Source of the DNA: Planctomycetaceae bacterium
GTDB taxonomy: Bacteria; Planctomycetota; Planctomycetia; Planctomycetales; Planctomycetaceae
Direction: 5' to 3'
DNA: 64,000 bases
NCBI GenBank assembly: GCA_020638955.1
Contig: JACKHO010000005.1
Coordinates: 372,001 to 436,000, forward strand
Positions 1-9,127 of this stretch are shown here, piece after piece; the first letter of the stretch is position 1; each line of letters begins with the position of its first letter. The notes below the pieces were generated by a model. It was given only the letters and a program-made list of their open reading frames with translations. It made no database searches and was not told the DNA's origin. The position numbers were made by a program, and so were the translations under genes.

Positions 1-2923
1 TGACGCCGCCGTTCCAGAATTCGAATCCGAGCGGGTTCTGCACTTTCGCAAACTCGGTGACTCGGTCGGCGACGCCGTCGTTGTTGTCATCGTGCAGGAT
101 GATGAGAGCATCATCCATTTGCTTGAGTGGTTCCCACTTCGGATACGTCGGCCAGACGGCGGCCCAGAGGCGTCCCTTCGTGTCGAACTGCATTTGCACT
201 GGGTTCACGAGTTGCGGGAAGCGTTTTTCATCAGCGAACAGGCTGACCTTGAATCCTTTGGCGACGGCAATTTCGTCGAGGACTGCTTCGCCGCTGAGAT
301 AGGTCAGCGTACCTTCTTTCACCGCGCTGGAACTCTGGCTCCCACCACCGACGTTCGAAACGACAGGGACTGGCTTCTGCACATTGCTGTCGTCGGCTAC
401 AAGATCTTTTCCAGCAGCCTTTGCCCACACGACCATGTCGCGGTTGGCTGTCATGGTGTCGAGCATTGCCAGCTCAGGTTGAAGCACGGCTGCGTTGGTC
501 TGGTTATCGACAAATGCGAGGGTCGAGCGACCTCCCCAAATGTCGTTGCCATCCGAGGCGCGGTAGCGATTCCACCAGTGGAGATTTTTATCCAGCACCG
601 CCTGACGCAGTGGCTCCAGCGAAGCTGATGTCGTCACAGGCTTGCCGAGCAATGCAGTGGCAATAACTTCGGCCAGTTGTCGGTTCCCTTCCTCGGTGAG
701 ATGAATACCGTTGATTGTCAGCGGCTGCTTAGATTGTTTGAACAACTCCAGTGAAGGATGATACAGGTCGACAAACGCCACTCCCGCTTCTTCCGCAGCC
801 GCTGCTGTCGCGGCGGTGTAGGACGCTAAACGAGAGTTGTGTGCTCTGCCATTCGGGACGTTGGGATTGCGTGTGTCTTCGTGGGCAATAGGGCTGAACA
901 ACACAATGCGGGGGAAGTCCTTGCCGTTTGGCTTGGCACCCCGGGTGCGCTTCACGAATTCCAGCAACTGTTGTTTGAACTCGTCCGGCTTGGCGTCGAA
1001 CGATTCGTTGTAACCAAAGAATCCAAAGACCACCGTTGGCTTGACGTGTCGCAAGTACGCAGTCATCGACATTTGGCCGGAGCTGCGCGGGTAGTTGTTG
1101 GGACGGTCGCCGCTGGTGCTCATATTGCGGAAGGCGACCTGTTGATCAACCAACTGAGACTGCAGAAGCGTTTCCATCCAACCGTCGTGCTGCATGCGGT
1201 CCGGCAGACCGTTACCAAGAATGGCGACTACGTCCCCTTTCTGGAGAGCAAACGGTGCCGGGTCGCGATATCCCGCTGGAACTTCGGCCAAGTCTGGATC
1301 GGCAGGTGGCTGTGGACTTCCTCCCCCACCACCCGCCAGCATGACTGCTCCGTCAACCGGCTTCCCTGGCTTGCCGTCATACGTGAGGTAGCTGGCCTTG
1401 CCGCCGTCCTTGATGTCGATTTCCACACCGAGTGGCGTAGCGACGTTGGTCAACTTGAAGACTTCTTTCCGATCGGCGTCGAGCAGAACGAGCGTGAAAC
1501 CCGCCAGCCGACGTTCGAATCCTGTCCGGTTCCAGACGCCAATTTTCTCAATGTCGACTGGGTTGCCGAGGTCAACTTCCCACCAGGGATTCTTCTCACC
1601 GGAATTGTTGGTGTGTGTCTGGCCACCCTTGCCCCAGTCAGGGTGCTTGTTGCCATCGATTCCATGTGCTGCTTCGCCGCCGCCATTGGTGCTCGACTGC
1701 TTGGCCTTACCATCTCTGGCGACGTTCTTTCCACCACTGAAGACTTCCACTTCCGCGAGCGTGAGAATGCGTTTGTCGCCAGGAAGTTCGACACGAACAA
1801 AACGGGCCGGTTTGCCAGTGGCGACAGCGGCCTTCGCTTCTGGGACTTCAGCACCAGTCTGGAGATCTTTTGCAGATGGCTTCGTAGCGGCGACCTGTTT
1901 CGGTTTTGCAGTGTCGTGGCCAGCCGGGATGGGACTGTCGAAGCCAGCGTAAGCAGCTGGCTTAATCCCGTGTGCGTATGTGGCATTGCCAAAGGTATTC
2001 GGCTCGAAGGGACCAACGAACGCGATGTTTGCGTCCGGCTTGATGGAATCTTCGAGTCCCATTGCCCAGAAGCAGCCGTTGACCAGCAGGCGGCGGTAAC
2101 CGTCATTCAAAATGTCTTCTGGCGTGCCGTAAAGAGAAGTGAAAACACGACCCGTTTTTCCAGACTTCGACGTGTAAGTTCGTGTCCATTCGGACGGCAT
2201 GGGGGGCTTGGTTTCATCAGCGGGCGATTCGGGCGTCATGCCGTTGAGTGGCTGCGCCGTGGTGAGGATTTCTCCATCGGTCGGTTTGCCGACATAGCCA
2301 CCAGCCTGCACCCAAATATCTTTGACGCCGCGCAGAATCGGATGACTCTGCTTCTCTTCCACAACGGAAATGCGGGTGCTTTGTTGATGATTCCGGCCAT
2401 AGTGCCCCACCCACGTTTGTCCCAGCACCTGGTGACCAAAGCCGAGTTCGTAATCTTTCCCTTTGAAGTCGAAGGAATACTTAGCGAAAGGGGCATCCTG
2501 CTTCATGCGGAAGGCGTGGGTGGCGGTTCGCAGCCCGACGACCGGCCCGCCGCGGCTCAGGTAGTCGTCAAAGTGCTTCATTTCATCGGCTGGGAAATTC
2601 TGAAACCGTAGAAACACGACGGCGAGGTCGGCTGTGTCCAGCGCTGCCAGTCCGGGCATGTTCGAGTTGCCAGGAGTGATTTCACCCGTCTCTTTGTCGA
2701 CATTGAACAGCACCGTGCAGTTGAATCCGTGGTGCTTCGCCAGAATACGGGCGAGTGCGGGCAATGTTTCTTCTGAACGGTACTCGTGATCGCCAGCCAG
2801 GAACACGATGTGTTTGCCATTTCCCACGCCGCTGCCGCCTTCATAGACGACTCCCTGCGCAGATCCAGTCGCTGTGGCCATTGCCATGAGCAAGAAGGCC
2901 GTCACCATTTTCACGCTGTGCAT
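1..2923 (-). CDS. ThuA / discoidin-like / SGNH hydrolase / PVC-type propeller dehydrogenase, 3' end outside window
   Basis: The minus strand is open from an ATG at 2923 to the window edge (974 codons), so the C-terminus is missing. A signal peptide (MHSVKMVTAFLLMAMATA...) is followed by a ThuA-like domain at about residues 37-290 (IVFLAGDHEYRS start), a discoidin/F5-F8C-like domain at about 380-515 (NPWWEVDLGNPVDIEKIGVW), and an SGNH/GDSL-type hydrolase at about 565-760 (start ILGNGLPDRM, late NGIHLTEEG with the expected His). The last 100 residues (GFKVSLFADE, MQFDTKGRLWAAVWP) begin a sorbosone/glucose-dehydrogenase-like propeller as in PVC heme-binding proteins. Export to the periplasm and a carbohydrate role are inferred. 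It is divergent from the gene at 3061. A CxxCH heme motif may lie beyond the window. Confidence 0.85.
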   Translation of the reverse strand, partial: MHSVKMVTAFLLMAMATATGSAQGVVYEGGSGVGNGKHIVFLAGDHEYRSEETLPALARILAKHHGFNCTVLFNVDKETGEITPGNSNMPGLAALDTADLAVVFLRFQNFPADEMKHFDDYLSRGGPVVGLRTATHAFRMKQDAPFAKYSFDFKGKDYELGFGHQVLGQTWVGHYGRNHQQSTRISVVEEKQSHPILRGVKDIWVQAGGYVGKPTDGEILTTAQPLNGMTPESPADETKPPMPSEWTRTYTSKSGKTGRVFTSLYGTPEDILNDGYRRLLVNGCFWAMGLEDSIKPDANIAFVGPFEPNTFGNATYAHGIKPAAYAGFDSPIPAGHDTAKPKQVAATKPSAKDLQTGAEVPEAKAAVATGKPARFVRVELPGDKRILTLAEVEVFSGGKNVARDGKAKQSSTNGGGEAAHGIDGNKHPDWGKGGQTHTNNSGEKNPWWEVDLGNPVDIEKIGVWNRTGFERRLAGFTLVLLDADRKEVFKLTNVATPLGVEIDIKDGGKASYLTYDGKPGKPVDGAVMLAGGGGGSPQPPADPDLAEVPAGYRDPAPFALQKGDVVAILGNGLPDRMQHDGWMETLLQSQLVDQQVAFRNMSTSGDRPNNYPRSSGQMSMTAYLRHVKPTVVFGFFGYNESFDAKPDEFKQQLLEFVKRTRGAKPNGKDFPRIVLFSPIAHEDTRNPNVPNGRAHNSRLASYTAATAAAAEEAGVAFVDLYHPSLELFKQSKQPLTINGIHLTEEGNRQLAEVIATALLGKPVTTSASLEPLRQAVLDKNLHWWNRYRASDGNDIWGGRSTLAFVDNQTNAAVLQPELAMLDTMTANRDMVVWAKAAGKDLVADDSNVQKPVPVVSNVGGGSQSSSAVKEGTLTYLSGEAVLDEIAVAKGFKVSLFADEKRFPQLVNPVQMQFDTKGRLWAAVWPTYPKWEPLKQMDDALIILHDDNNDGVADRVTEFAKVQNPLGFEFWNGGV

Positions 2924-3060
2924 CAGTGGTCCTGTGTTTATTCTCGTCAGTTTGAATTCTGCAAACCCGGGTGGAGTACTCTCTTGCATCCCGGACTGTT
3001 TATTTGAGGATTTGGTATCCTAGAGGATTCCGACGACGTTTCGCCAATGAGTTTGTTGAT

Positions 3061-4584
3061 ATGTTCCGAATTTCAATTCTCTGCTGCGTTCTCTTCACCG
3101 CACCGCTCGCTTCAGCTCAGAATTGGCCCCAGGCGTCGGGACCAAATTTCAATTGGAAAGCAGAAGGGAAAGAGCCGCCTTTGAATTGGTCGGTGACCGG
3201 CGGAAAGAACATTCTGTGGCGTACCACGCTCCCGGAAGGTGGCCAAAGTGCGGTGACGATTTGGGGCGAGCGCGCCTTTGTCACGACTCATCGCCCGATG
3301 GACGAGAACAGTGATCGACTTGAGCCGAACATTGTCGGCTACTGCCTGAATGCCAACAGTGGCGAAATCCTTTGGCAAGTTGAATTGCCGGGGACCGATC
3401 CCGTTCAGACTGCCGGGATTTTCAGCGATGCAACCGTCTTTGCTCCCATCGCAGATGGTGAGCGTGTCTGGTTCTTTAATCGCTGCGGATCAATGGGCTG
3501 TTTTGATTTTAACGGGAAACAAATCTGGCTGCGTGAATTTCAGCCGCGTCCACGACACACAAACAGACAATGCGAGCCGATTCTCGTGGGGGACAAAATC
3601 ATCACCGTCGAGGTCCGCGACAAGGCGGCTGGACAAAGGTTGCAGCGGCACAAACGCGTGCCTGAAGATATTGATCCCCACGATGTGTGGACGTATTTGC
3701 ATGCCATCGACAAGCACACGGGCGACGTTCTCTGGGTTGGTGAAGCGGGGACATGCATCCACAACACTCCCATGGTCGGTCAGTTGTCTGATGGGCGCTG
3801 GGCTATTGCACATGGCCGAGGCGGAGGGCACGGGCCATTGGAATCTCCCTATGGTGTGAGCCTCACGTTGCTGGAAACAGGCAAAACGCTCTGGAGCAAA
3901 GAGTTCAACAGCGACTGTTCCTGGAACTCCCACTGGAATGCCAGACACGTTTACTGGTTCGAAGGCCAGAATCATGTGGTCCTCGACACCAATAGCGGCG
4001 AAGTGCTTCGAAAACGAAACCTCAGCGAAAAGGTTGATTTCATCGATGCTGAAACCGGCAAACGTCAATTGGGCATTTCACTCGCCGTCGGCAAGAGAAT
4101 GCCACTCACGAACCAGAGCAACATCGTCGTCGGTGATTGGCACTACTTCCTCGCCCATGACGTGAACGCCATTGGCCGGGTGCATGTCGAAACTGGCAAG
4201 ACCGAATATCTTCGGGTTCCCGTACAACTCATCGCTGGGCCGGAACCGAAGTTCATTTGGGAGAAGAAAGACGCCATCCCGGGCGACACGAAGAACTCCC
4301 GAGGAATTGATATCGCACCAGATAAACGGGCCAAGGGGACAGGCTGGGGACACGTCTCAGCAGCGAGTCCGATTCTGGTGAATCAGTATTTGTTCTTCCC
4401 GATCATGAATGGCGCGGTGTATGTCATCGACTCCCGCGCCGAGAAACTAGACGAACAGGCCCTCATCGCCGTCAACGACCTGGGCCCAGCCGGCGAAACC
4501 TGGACCCTGGCTTCATTCGCCTATGCCAATGGACGGCTCTGGATGCACACGATGAAAGAGGTCATTTGCATTGGGGCAAAGTGA
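3061..4584 (+). CDS. Secreted PQQ-binding-like beta-propeller protein
   Basis: This 507-residue protein begins with a clear signal peptide (MFRISILCCVLFTAPLASAQ). The start at 3061 was preferred over the longer in-frame start at 2971 because it places the signal peptide at the N-terminus. The body has repeated propeller-like blade motifs of the GEILWQVELPG and TGDVLWVGEAG kind, as in PQQ-like/outer-membrane BamB-like repeat proteins. Such proteins are common in planctomycetes and are probably extracytoplasmic; substrate and activity are unknown. No PQQ-dehydrogenase catalytic signature was recognised, so an enzymatic role is not claimed. It is transcribed divergently from the ThuA-domain gene, with 137 bp between them. 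Confidence 0.85.
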   Translation: MFRISILCCVLFTAPLASAQNWPQASGPNFNWKAEGKEPPLNWSVTGGKNILWRTTLPEGGQSAVTIWGERAFVTTHRPMDENSDRLEPNIVGYCLNANSGEILWQVELPGTDPVQTAGIFSDATVFAPIADGERVWFFNRCGSMGCFDFNGKQIWLREFQPRPRHTNRQCEPILVGDKIITVEVRDKAAGQRLQRHKRVPEDIDPHDVWTYLHAIDKHTGDVLWVGEAGTCIHNTPMVGQLSDGRWAIAHGRGGGHGPLESPYGVSLTLLETGKTLWSKEFNSDCSWNSHWNARHVYWFEGQNHVVLDTNSGEVLRKRNLSEKVDFIDAETGKRQLGISLAVGKRMPLTNQSNIVVGDWHYFLAHDVNAIGRVHVETGKTEYLRVPVQLIAGPEPKFIWEKKDAIPGDTKNSRGIDIAPDKRAKGTGWGHVSAASPILVNQYLFFPIMNGAVYVIDSRAEKLDEQALIAVNDLGPAGETWTLASFAYANGRLWMHTMKEVICIGAK

Positions 4585-4611
4585 AATCGCACGCCGCGGC
4601 GACTCACTTCT

Positions 4612-5064
4612 CTAGGCTTCGGTCGACCTGTCGCGCTCGCAATGGCTTTTGATGCAATCCAAGTCGAAGGCAACGCCTTTGACGACTGCGCCCCGAAACC
4701 ACGGAATGAATAACTTGGCTAGAAAATTGTAAGGCTGGATTTCCATTGTGACGTCGAGACGCACTTGGTTTTCGAGCGGTGCTATCGCGAACGTGGTGTC
4801 CCAAATGGTTCCGCCAGCATCGGAGACGAGGCGAACCTTTTCATTCTCCACCAGCTCCGTTACTTCCAACTCTGTCTGCTCGGTTCCCTTTCCCTTGCGC
4901 CGCGTTTCGCGATACCGCGTGCCCACACCAGACTTTTGATCGCTCAGAAACTCAATCGAAAGAATATGCGGACGGGCCTGGGGCAGGTTTTCAATGTCGG
5001 CAACTGCCAGGAACACAGACTGTGCACTTGCACTGATGACGCGACTGTCGTTGACAGGTTTCAT
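4612..5064 (-). CDS. SRPBCC (START/Coq10-like) family protein
   Basis: A 150-residue protein with the SRPBCC layout: an N-terminal strand with invasive-helix residues (ISASAQSVFLAVADIENLP), a central GVGTRYRETRRKGKGTEQTE strand pair, and a C-terminal helix after VTMEIQPYNFLAKLFIPW. The fold forms a hydrophobic cavity for lipids or polyketides; the ligand here is unknown. ATG 5064 was chosen because GGAGA lies about 8 nt upstream and the 41-residue extension to 5187 does not look like the family. It is convergent with the propeller gene ending at 4584. Confidence 0.75.
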   Translation of the reverse strand: MKPVNDSRVISASAQSVFLAVADIENLPQARPHILSIEFLSDQKSGVGTRYRETRRKGKGTEQTELEVTELVENEKVRLVSDAGGTIWDTTFAIAPLENQVRLDVTMEIQPYNFLAKLFIPWFRGAVVKGVAFDLDCIKSHCERDRSTEA

Positions 5065-5437
5065 TGAGTCGTCTCCTGTCCGCGATTCACCATCTCGTCG
5101 GCTGTGTTGTGCGACGTCAAATTGGCGCTTTCGAATTGTTCGGCGGTGCCGGCTGATGGGGTTTGCGGCATTTCTCATCCGGAGCATTCATGCGAGCATT
5201 CCTCCTTGATGGCAATGGCTGGCTTGGGGCGGATCGTTTGAATTGGACAATCCCTTGAGTGAAATCCTAGTTACGACTCGCCAACAAAGCGAGCGATGCT
5301 GAAGCAATCGAGCCGCCCCGAGAGTGACAATTAAAACGCGGGGCAAGTTGTCGATGTCTTGCGGCACTCAAGTCACGGATGGACTATACTGCTGTTTCCG
5401 TTGAATCAACCTGACTCCCCTGCATGTGAGTGAATTG
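5065..5437. other. Intergenic region between divergent SRPBCC and esterase genes
   Basis: No convincing gene is visible in these 373 bases. A TATACT hexamer at 5385-5390 could be a -10 box for the esterase gene, but a matching -35 at normal spacing was not found. The short plus-strand frames here read as antisense to the SRPBCC gene. Confidence 0.4.
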
Positions 5438-6346
5438 ATGTTCCGCTTTCTTCTATTCAGTCTGATTGTGTGCACCGCATTCTGTTCACTTGCAGAGGCA
5501 CAGGAGAAGAAACCTCAGCCGCCGTTTCAGTGGGTGAGTCCGGCACCAAAGAACGCGCCAGATTACGTGCAGCACAAGACGTTCTTCAGTGAGGCGAACA
5601 AGGCCGAGGTTGGTTACTGCATTCTGCTGCCGGCGGGGTATGACAAGCCAACTGCTAAAGGTCAGCGGTATCCTGTCGTGTACTGGTTGCATGGTGGCCG
5701 TCCGGGTGGTGAGTGGAAGGCCATCAAAATGGCGAGCTATGCGAAGCAGGCGATGGATGACAAAACCATTCCGCCGGTGATTTATGTCTTCCCCAACGGC
5801 GGCAAGTTGAGTCACTACGACCATGGCGACTCCAAAGGTGAGCAGGCGTTTCTGGAACTCATCAAACACGTCGACGCCACCTATCGCACCATTGCCGAGC
5901 GAAGCGGTCGGGCAGTGGAAGGATTCTCGCAGGGCGGACGCGGCACGGGCCGCTACATGTTTAAGCACGCCGACCTCTTCTGCTCCGCCGCTCCGATGGG
6001 AGGTGGACATCAGCACGAGAAACGGATTAGCGAAAGCGAAGGCCAGGAAAGCGAAACGCTGACCATTTCTCCGCCGTGGAACAACACCTGGGACCTCGCC
6101 AAACGCTTCGCCGCCAGCGGTCAGCAGCAACCCCGCATTCTGATTGTCGACGGCGACGCCGACTTCAATTTCGAAGCCAATAAAGAGTGGCACGAACATT
6201 TGACGAAACTCGGAATTAAGAACGAGTTCATCATCGTCCCCGGAGCCAAGCATAGCGCTACCGAAGTCTACGACGCGGTCGGCCAGCAGGTCATGCAGTT
6301 CCACGTCGAAAGTTTTCGCCAGAGCGGGGCACTGAAGGCGAAGTAG
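5438..6346 (+). CDS. Secreted alpha/beta-hydrolase-fold esterase
   Basis: A 302-residue protein with a signal peptide (MFRFLLFSLIVCTAFCSLAEAQ), then an esterase-D/feruloyl-esterase-like hydrolase. Visible elements are an oxyanion-hole motif WLHGGRPGGEW, the nucleophile elbow GFSQGG, an acidic residue in IVDGDADF and a histidine in PGAKHSA, which together give a plausible Ser-Asp-His triad. Residues such as YVFPNGG fit secreted carbohydrate esterases, but the substrate is not determinable. The ATG at 5438 starts the signal peptide directly; a GTG at 5426 is in frame and possible. Confidence 0.82.
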   Translation: MFRFLLFSLIVCTAFCSLAEAQEKKPQPPFQWVSPAPKNAPDYVQHKTFFSEANKAEVGYCILLPAGYDKPTAKGQRYPVVYWLHGGRPGGEWKAIKMASYAKQAMDDKTIPPVIYVFPNGGKLSHYDHGDSKGEQAFLELIKHVDATYRTIAERSGRAVEGFSQGGRGTGRYMFKHADLFCSAAPMGGGHQHEKRISESEGQESETLTISPPWNNTWDLAKRFAASGQQQPRILIVDGDADFNFEANKEWHEHLTKLGIKNEFIIVPGAKHSATEVYDAVGQQVMQFHVESFRQSGALKAK

Positions 6347-6390
6347 GGGAACTTCGATCTACGCGACAGGAATTGAATGAACGTGTCGGC

Positions 6391-6915
6391 TCAGTGTGGA
6401 ATGAGGAACCACCAGACCGGGAGTGCGATTAAGGCGGCCACGACGGCCCAGCGCGTCCAAGGGGGAAGTCCCGTGCGTTTCCAGTCGAATGCCGAGCTGC
6501 CATCATTGCTTTGCCCCCGTTTGAACGACAGCACAACAACGAAGGCGGTCACCAGAAACAGGGCGTTGCACGCCTGGTAATTGTTGAATCGATACGCAAG
6601 CCACATTGCCGCCCCACCCATGTGTCCAATGACAACGGCAATGGATACCGTCAGTGCCAGTATTTCCGGCAGCAAGGCAATGAGTGTCGAAAACAGGGCA
6701 ATCCACAGCACGCCAGCACCGACGAACGCCAACGGGTGAATGGTCAGGTACCGGGCAAAGGAGGGTGAGAGTTCGTTGACCGCTCCATAGTTCCCGGACC
6801 AGTAACTTGCTGACTGCCCGTAGAGCGTAATCCCGAAATCGAGCATGCAGAGCAGTGCCGGTGGGAGCACGAGCCACAGCGGTCTGAGTGTTCGATCTGG
6901 AGTTGGACTGTGCAT
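6391..6915 (-). CDS. Multi-pass membrane protein of unknown function
   Basis: This 174-residue protein has four to five hydrophobic segments: LWLVLPPALLCMLDFGITLYG, HPLAFVGAGVLWIALFSTL, the adjoining LLPEILALTVSIAVVIGHMG, CNALFLVTAFVVVLSF and WAVVAALIALPVWWFLIPH. ATG 6915 begins the hydrophilic lead MHSPTPDRTLR; longer in-frame starts run into the neighbouring gene. It is the last of four codirectional minus-strand genes (8424 to 6391). I do not recognise a family beyond a general resemblance to DUF5658-type proteins. Confidence 0.7.
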   Translation of the reverse strand: MHSPTPDRTLRPLWLVLPPALLCMLDFGITLYGQSASYWSGNYGAVNELSPSFARYLTIHPLAFVGAGVLWIALFSTLIALLPEILALTVSIAVVIGHMGGAAMWLAYRFNNYQACNALFLVTAFVVVLSFKRGQSNDGSSAFDWKRTGLPPWTRWAVVAALIALPVWWFLIPH

Positions 6916-6961
6916 GTGACTTATTCCATTGAAATGGTTCAGCAGGTTCACTGCACCTTTG

Positions 6962-7417
6962 TCAGGTGTCGTAGTGGGACCGCCGGAGCAGAATGAGTGC
7001 GGCTCCCAGGATGAGCATCGACACGACTGTGACGGCAAAGCGAAAAATGGCAAAGGAATAGTCAAATCCCGGATCCAGTGAGGCTCCCGCCCAAACGATG
7101 ACAGAGGCAACAACGGCCACAGCCATACCAACCGATCCCAGAGCCAACAGGCATCCTCCCCAACCTTGAATCCGCACTGCCCGTTCGCGGAGGACATAAT
7201 CCATGACGTCATCGGCCTGCTCTTTGGTCAGCCCGTAATTCTGTCGCAGGGCCTGGTAAAGCGACGCCACGCCCGCCCGTTTCAAATTCTGGCTCGCCCA
7301 TTCAAAGATATGTTTGCGGGTCGACTTGTCCCGGAATTCGATTTTCCCATGACCACACGCGGGGCATTGATCGAATGAACTGGAATACAGGCTACGGCAA
7401 TTCTGACACTTCAGCAT
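6962..7417 (-). CDS. Zinc-ribbon protein with two C-terminal membrane segments
   Basis: The protein (151 residues) opens with two CxxC pairs, MLKCQNCRSLY and QCPACGHG, a treble-clef or zinc-ribbon pattern. A helical middle follows (YGLTKEQADDVMDYVLRER), then two hydrophobic segments (GCLLALGSVGMAVAVVASVI and FRFAVTVVSMLILGAALIL). ATG 7417 puts the zinc ribbon at the extreme N-terminus; a GTG at 7441 adds eight residues and cannot be excluded. Function unknown. It lies 46 bp upstream of the membrane-protein gene that starts at 6915. Confidence 0.7.
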   Translation of the reverse strand: MLKCQNCRSLYSSSFDQCPACGHGKIEFRDKSTRKHIFEWASQNLKRAGVASLYQALRQNYGLTKEQADDVMDYVLRERAVRIQGWGGCLLALGSVGMAVAVVASVIVWAGASLDPGFDYSFAIFRFAVTVVSMLILGAALILLRRSHYDT

Positions 7418-7548
7418 GACAAGGAATTCCCGCTCTCCCACTCGAATGTCGATGACAATCCGTCACGGACTCTATCAGAACAGAGTCGAGAAGACCCACC
7501 GAGCTGTGACAGATTCTCCGCCGCTGCCAACTTCACAACGCGAAGGAG

Positions 7549-7959
7549 CTATGTTTCGGTTCTTTGTGAACAGAACACCAATAAGTTGCCGAAGGGGTCG
7601 TACAAATTCAGGTCGGTGTTTCGCCCCTGAGAGCGGGGATCGACGGGAACTGGCTTGGGGTAACTGGCCCCCTTCGCGATAAGGTAGTTGCAGTAGTTTT
7701 GCAGTCCGCGAATGGGGATGTTCACCTCGGAAACCGGTGCGGACTCTGTCGCGTGTCCGTTCAAATGCAAAATGGCCTCGCCCAAATGGATTTGCATGTA
7801 GAGCGGGGCGGTCGGTGAGAACCGCGACTCCCAGTCGATTTCAAAACCCAGGTAGTCGAGGTAGTAAGCCTTCGCCTGGGCTTCATCAAGCATGCGCAGT
7901 ACCGGGATTGAAGACTTCACCTCAAACCCGATAGTGGACGTCGAACTCGTGTCGCTCAT
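7549..7959 (-). CDS. Glyoxalase / bleomycin-resistance-like (VOC) protein
   Basis: A 136-residue single VOC-like domain. The segment SIPVLRMLDEAQAKAYYLDYLGFEIDW is the usual first beta-alpha-beta unit, and LNLYDPFGNLLVFCSQ is the usual last strand with DPFGN. It resembles the glyoxalase superfamily proteins often annotated as bleomycin resistance; no drug-resistance function can be concluded. It begins 6 bp after the AHSA1-like gene ends, so the two are probably cotranscribed. Confidence 0.82.
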   Translation of the reverse strand: MSDTSSTSTIGFEVKSSIPVLRMLDEAQAKAYYLDYLGFEIDWESRFSPTAPLYMQIHLGEAILHLNGHATESAPVSEVNIPIRGLQNYCNYLIAKGASYPKPVPVDPRSQGRNTDLNLYDPFGNLLVFCSQRTET

Positions 7960-7965
7960 GGCGAT

Positions 7966-8424
7966 TCATCCGTTGTCCGGAATGTTCGGTTCGACAAGTC
8001 GAGCGAGTTGTTCCAAAGACTCCTGCCATCCGAGGTAGCACATTTCAGTTGGAATTACTGACGGAATTCCTTCCTGGCAAATGCTCAACTCCGTCCCGCA
8101 AATGACCGAACGCAGTTCGACGGTTACGTGCATTTCGCCGGGAAGGTTGGGGTCGTCAAATTGATCAGTCTGCCTGATGCGTTTGTCGGGTTCCAGTTCG
8201 ACGTATTTGACAACGAAGGTATGACTGCTGCCTGTACCAAAATTGGTAAACGACATGCGGTATCCGCCACCGACCCGCAGGTCGAACTCATGAATGGTGC
8301 CAATGAATCCGTACGGTGGGTTCCAGCGTTCTAGGGCACCCTTGTCCGTAAACGCCTTGTAGACTCGGCTGGCCGGTGCCCGCAGCACCCGATGCAGCCG
8401 AACAGTTCCCGTTTCACTGGACAT
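7966..8424 (-). CDS. AHSA1/SRPBCC-domain protein
   Basis: A 152-residue protein with the hallmarks of the activator-of-Hsp90-ATPase-like SRPBCC group: HRVLRAPASRVYKAFTDKGA, then GGGYRMSFTNFGTG, and a late EMCYLGWQESLEQLARL helix. ATG 8424 has GAGG about 9 nt upstream; the TTG at 8439 is less likely. It is the first gene of the four-gene minus-strand run, directly upstream of the VOC protein, a pairing often seen among small detoxification or stress proteins. The actual ligand is unknown. Confidence 0.82.
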   Translation of the reverse strand: MSSETGTVRLHRVLRAPASRVYKAFTDKGALERWNPPYGFIGTIHEFDLRVGGGYRMSFTNFGTGSSHTFVVKYVELEPDKRIRQTDQFDDPNLPGEMHVTVELRSVICGTELSICQEGIPSVIPTEMCYLGWQESLEQLARLVEPNIPDNG

Positions 8425-8672
8425 TGCAGAGTTCCTCAATCAATTCGGGGGTGGTGATGAAACAGTCGGCGGCCATTGAATAGCAACGGTCGTCGAAGCG
8501 AGTGGCGGTGTCAAGCTACCTATTTCGCGTTTGCTGCCGCGGTTTCTCAACCAATTATTGATGCCAGCGAAAGAATGCGGACCAGCATTCGTTATGTGGG
8601 AGCAGGTGGCGCAACCTGAGGTGGTGGGATTGAGCATGTCTGCTCACGGTGACCTGATAAACATCGGGTCGG

Positions 8673-8745
8673 AAATGCGTTCTCAACTGAATGGGTGACA
8701 CAAGGTTCTCCCATTCTATGAGCTGGCCAGCGACGGAACGCATTT
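8673..8745. repeat. Nested inverted repeat / structured hairpin
   Basis: Three consecutive complementary pairs nest inside one another: AAATGCGTT (8673-8681) with AACGCATTT (8737-8745), CTCA (8682-8685) with TGAG (8719-8722), and GAATGGG (8689-8695) with CCCATTC (8710-8716). This is a long interrupted stem with a 14-nt loop. It may be a structured RNA, a small MITE-like element or a regulatory hairpin. Confidence 0.5.
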
Positions 8746-8823
8746 TCAAATCCTTGAAGCCGTGGCAACAAGGCATGCTCACCCAGAGTCGCGACTCGCT
8801 TTTTGTTCTTGAGAAGAGAATTG

Positions 8824-8853
8824 CCACAAAAGAACACGAAAAGTCACGAGAAG
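8824..8853. repeat. Tandem 10-bp repeat of ACACGAAAAG type
   Basis: Three diverged 10-bp units sit in a row: CCACAAAAGA, ACACGAAAAG, TCACGAGAAG. This resembles the CACGAAGG-type intergenic tandem repeats seen in many environmental bacterial genomes. Confidence 0.5.
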
Positions 8854-8924
8854 ACAATTTGATCGGCGGGGAATGGCAGTCGGGACGTATGCCGGATGAA
8901 TACCCTCAAACTTTGATCATTTTG

Positions 8925-9003
8925 AAACGCAGAGCACGCCGAGAGCGCAGAGGCTGGGGGAGGTTCTCCCGTTTTCTCCGCGACCTCAGCGCTCTCTACG
9001 TTT
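8925..9003. repeat. Imperfect palindromic intergenic repeat (CGCAGAG type)
   Basis: The ends are an inverted pair, AAACGCAGAG (8925-8934) against CTCTACGTTT (8994-9003), nine of ten positions matching. The interior carries further GAGAGCGCAGAGG against CTCAGCGCTCTC complementarity. Confidence 0.5.
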
Positions 9004-9127
9004 CTGTATTTCGACGATCCGATGCGCATGCTTGTCGAATTTATTGGCAGGAAGGCAGGCAGGAGCCATGCCCTGCGCCCGCTGTGTGATCGACGATGTG
9101 TACGCATTGTAAATCTGTACCGCAAAT

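Noticed and set aside
839..2611. Plus-strand open frame of 590 codons
   Set aside because: It lies wholly antisense to the ThuA/SGNH gene, which has clear domains, signal peptide and start. The product has no family resemblance and is arginine/valine-rich as expected for an antisense shadow.
8440..9089. Several short frames in the repeat region
   Set aside because: They have no consistent composition, overlap each other on both strands and coincide with inverted and tandem repeats.
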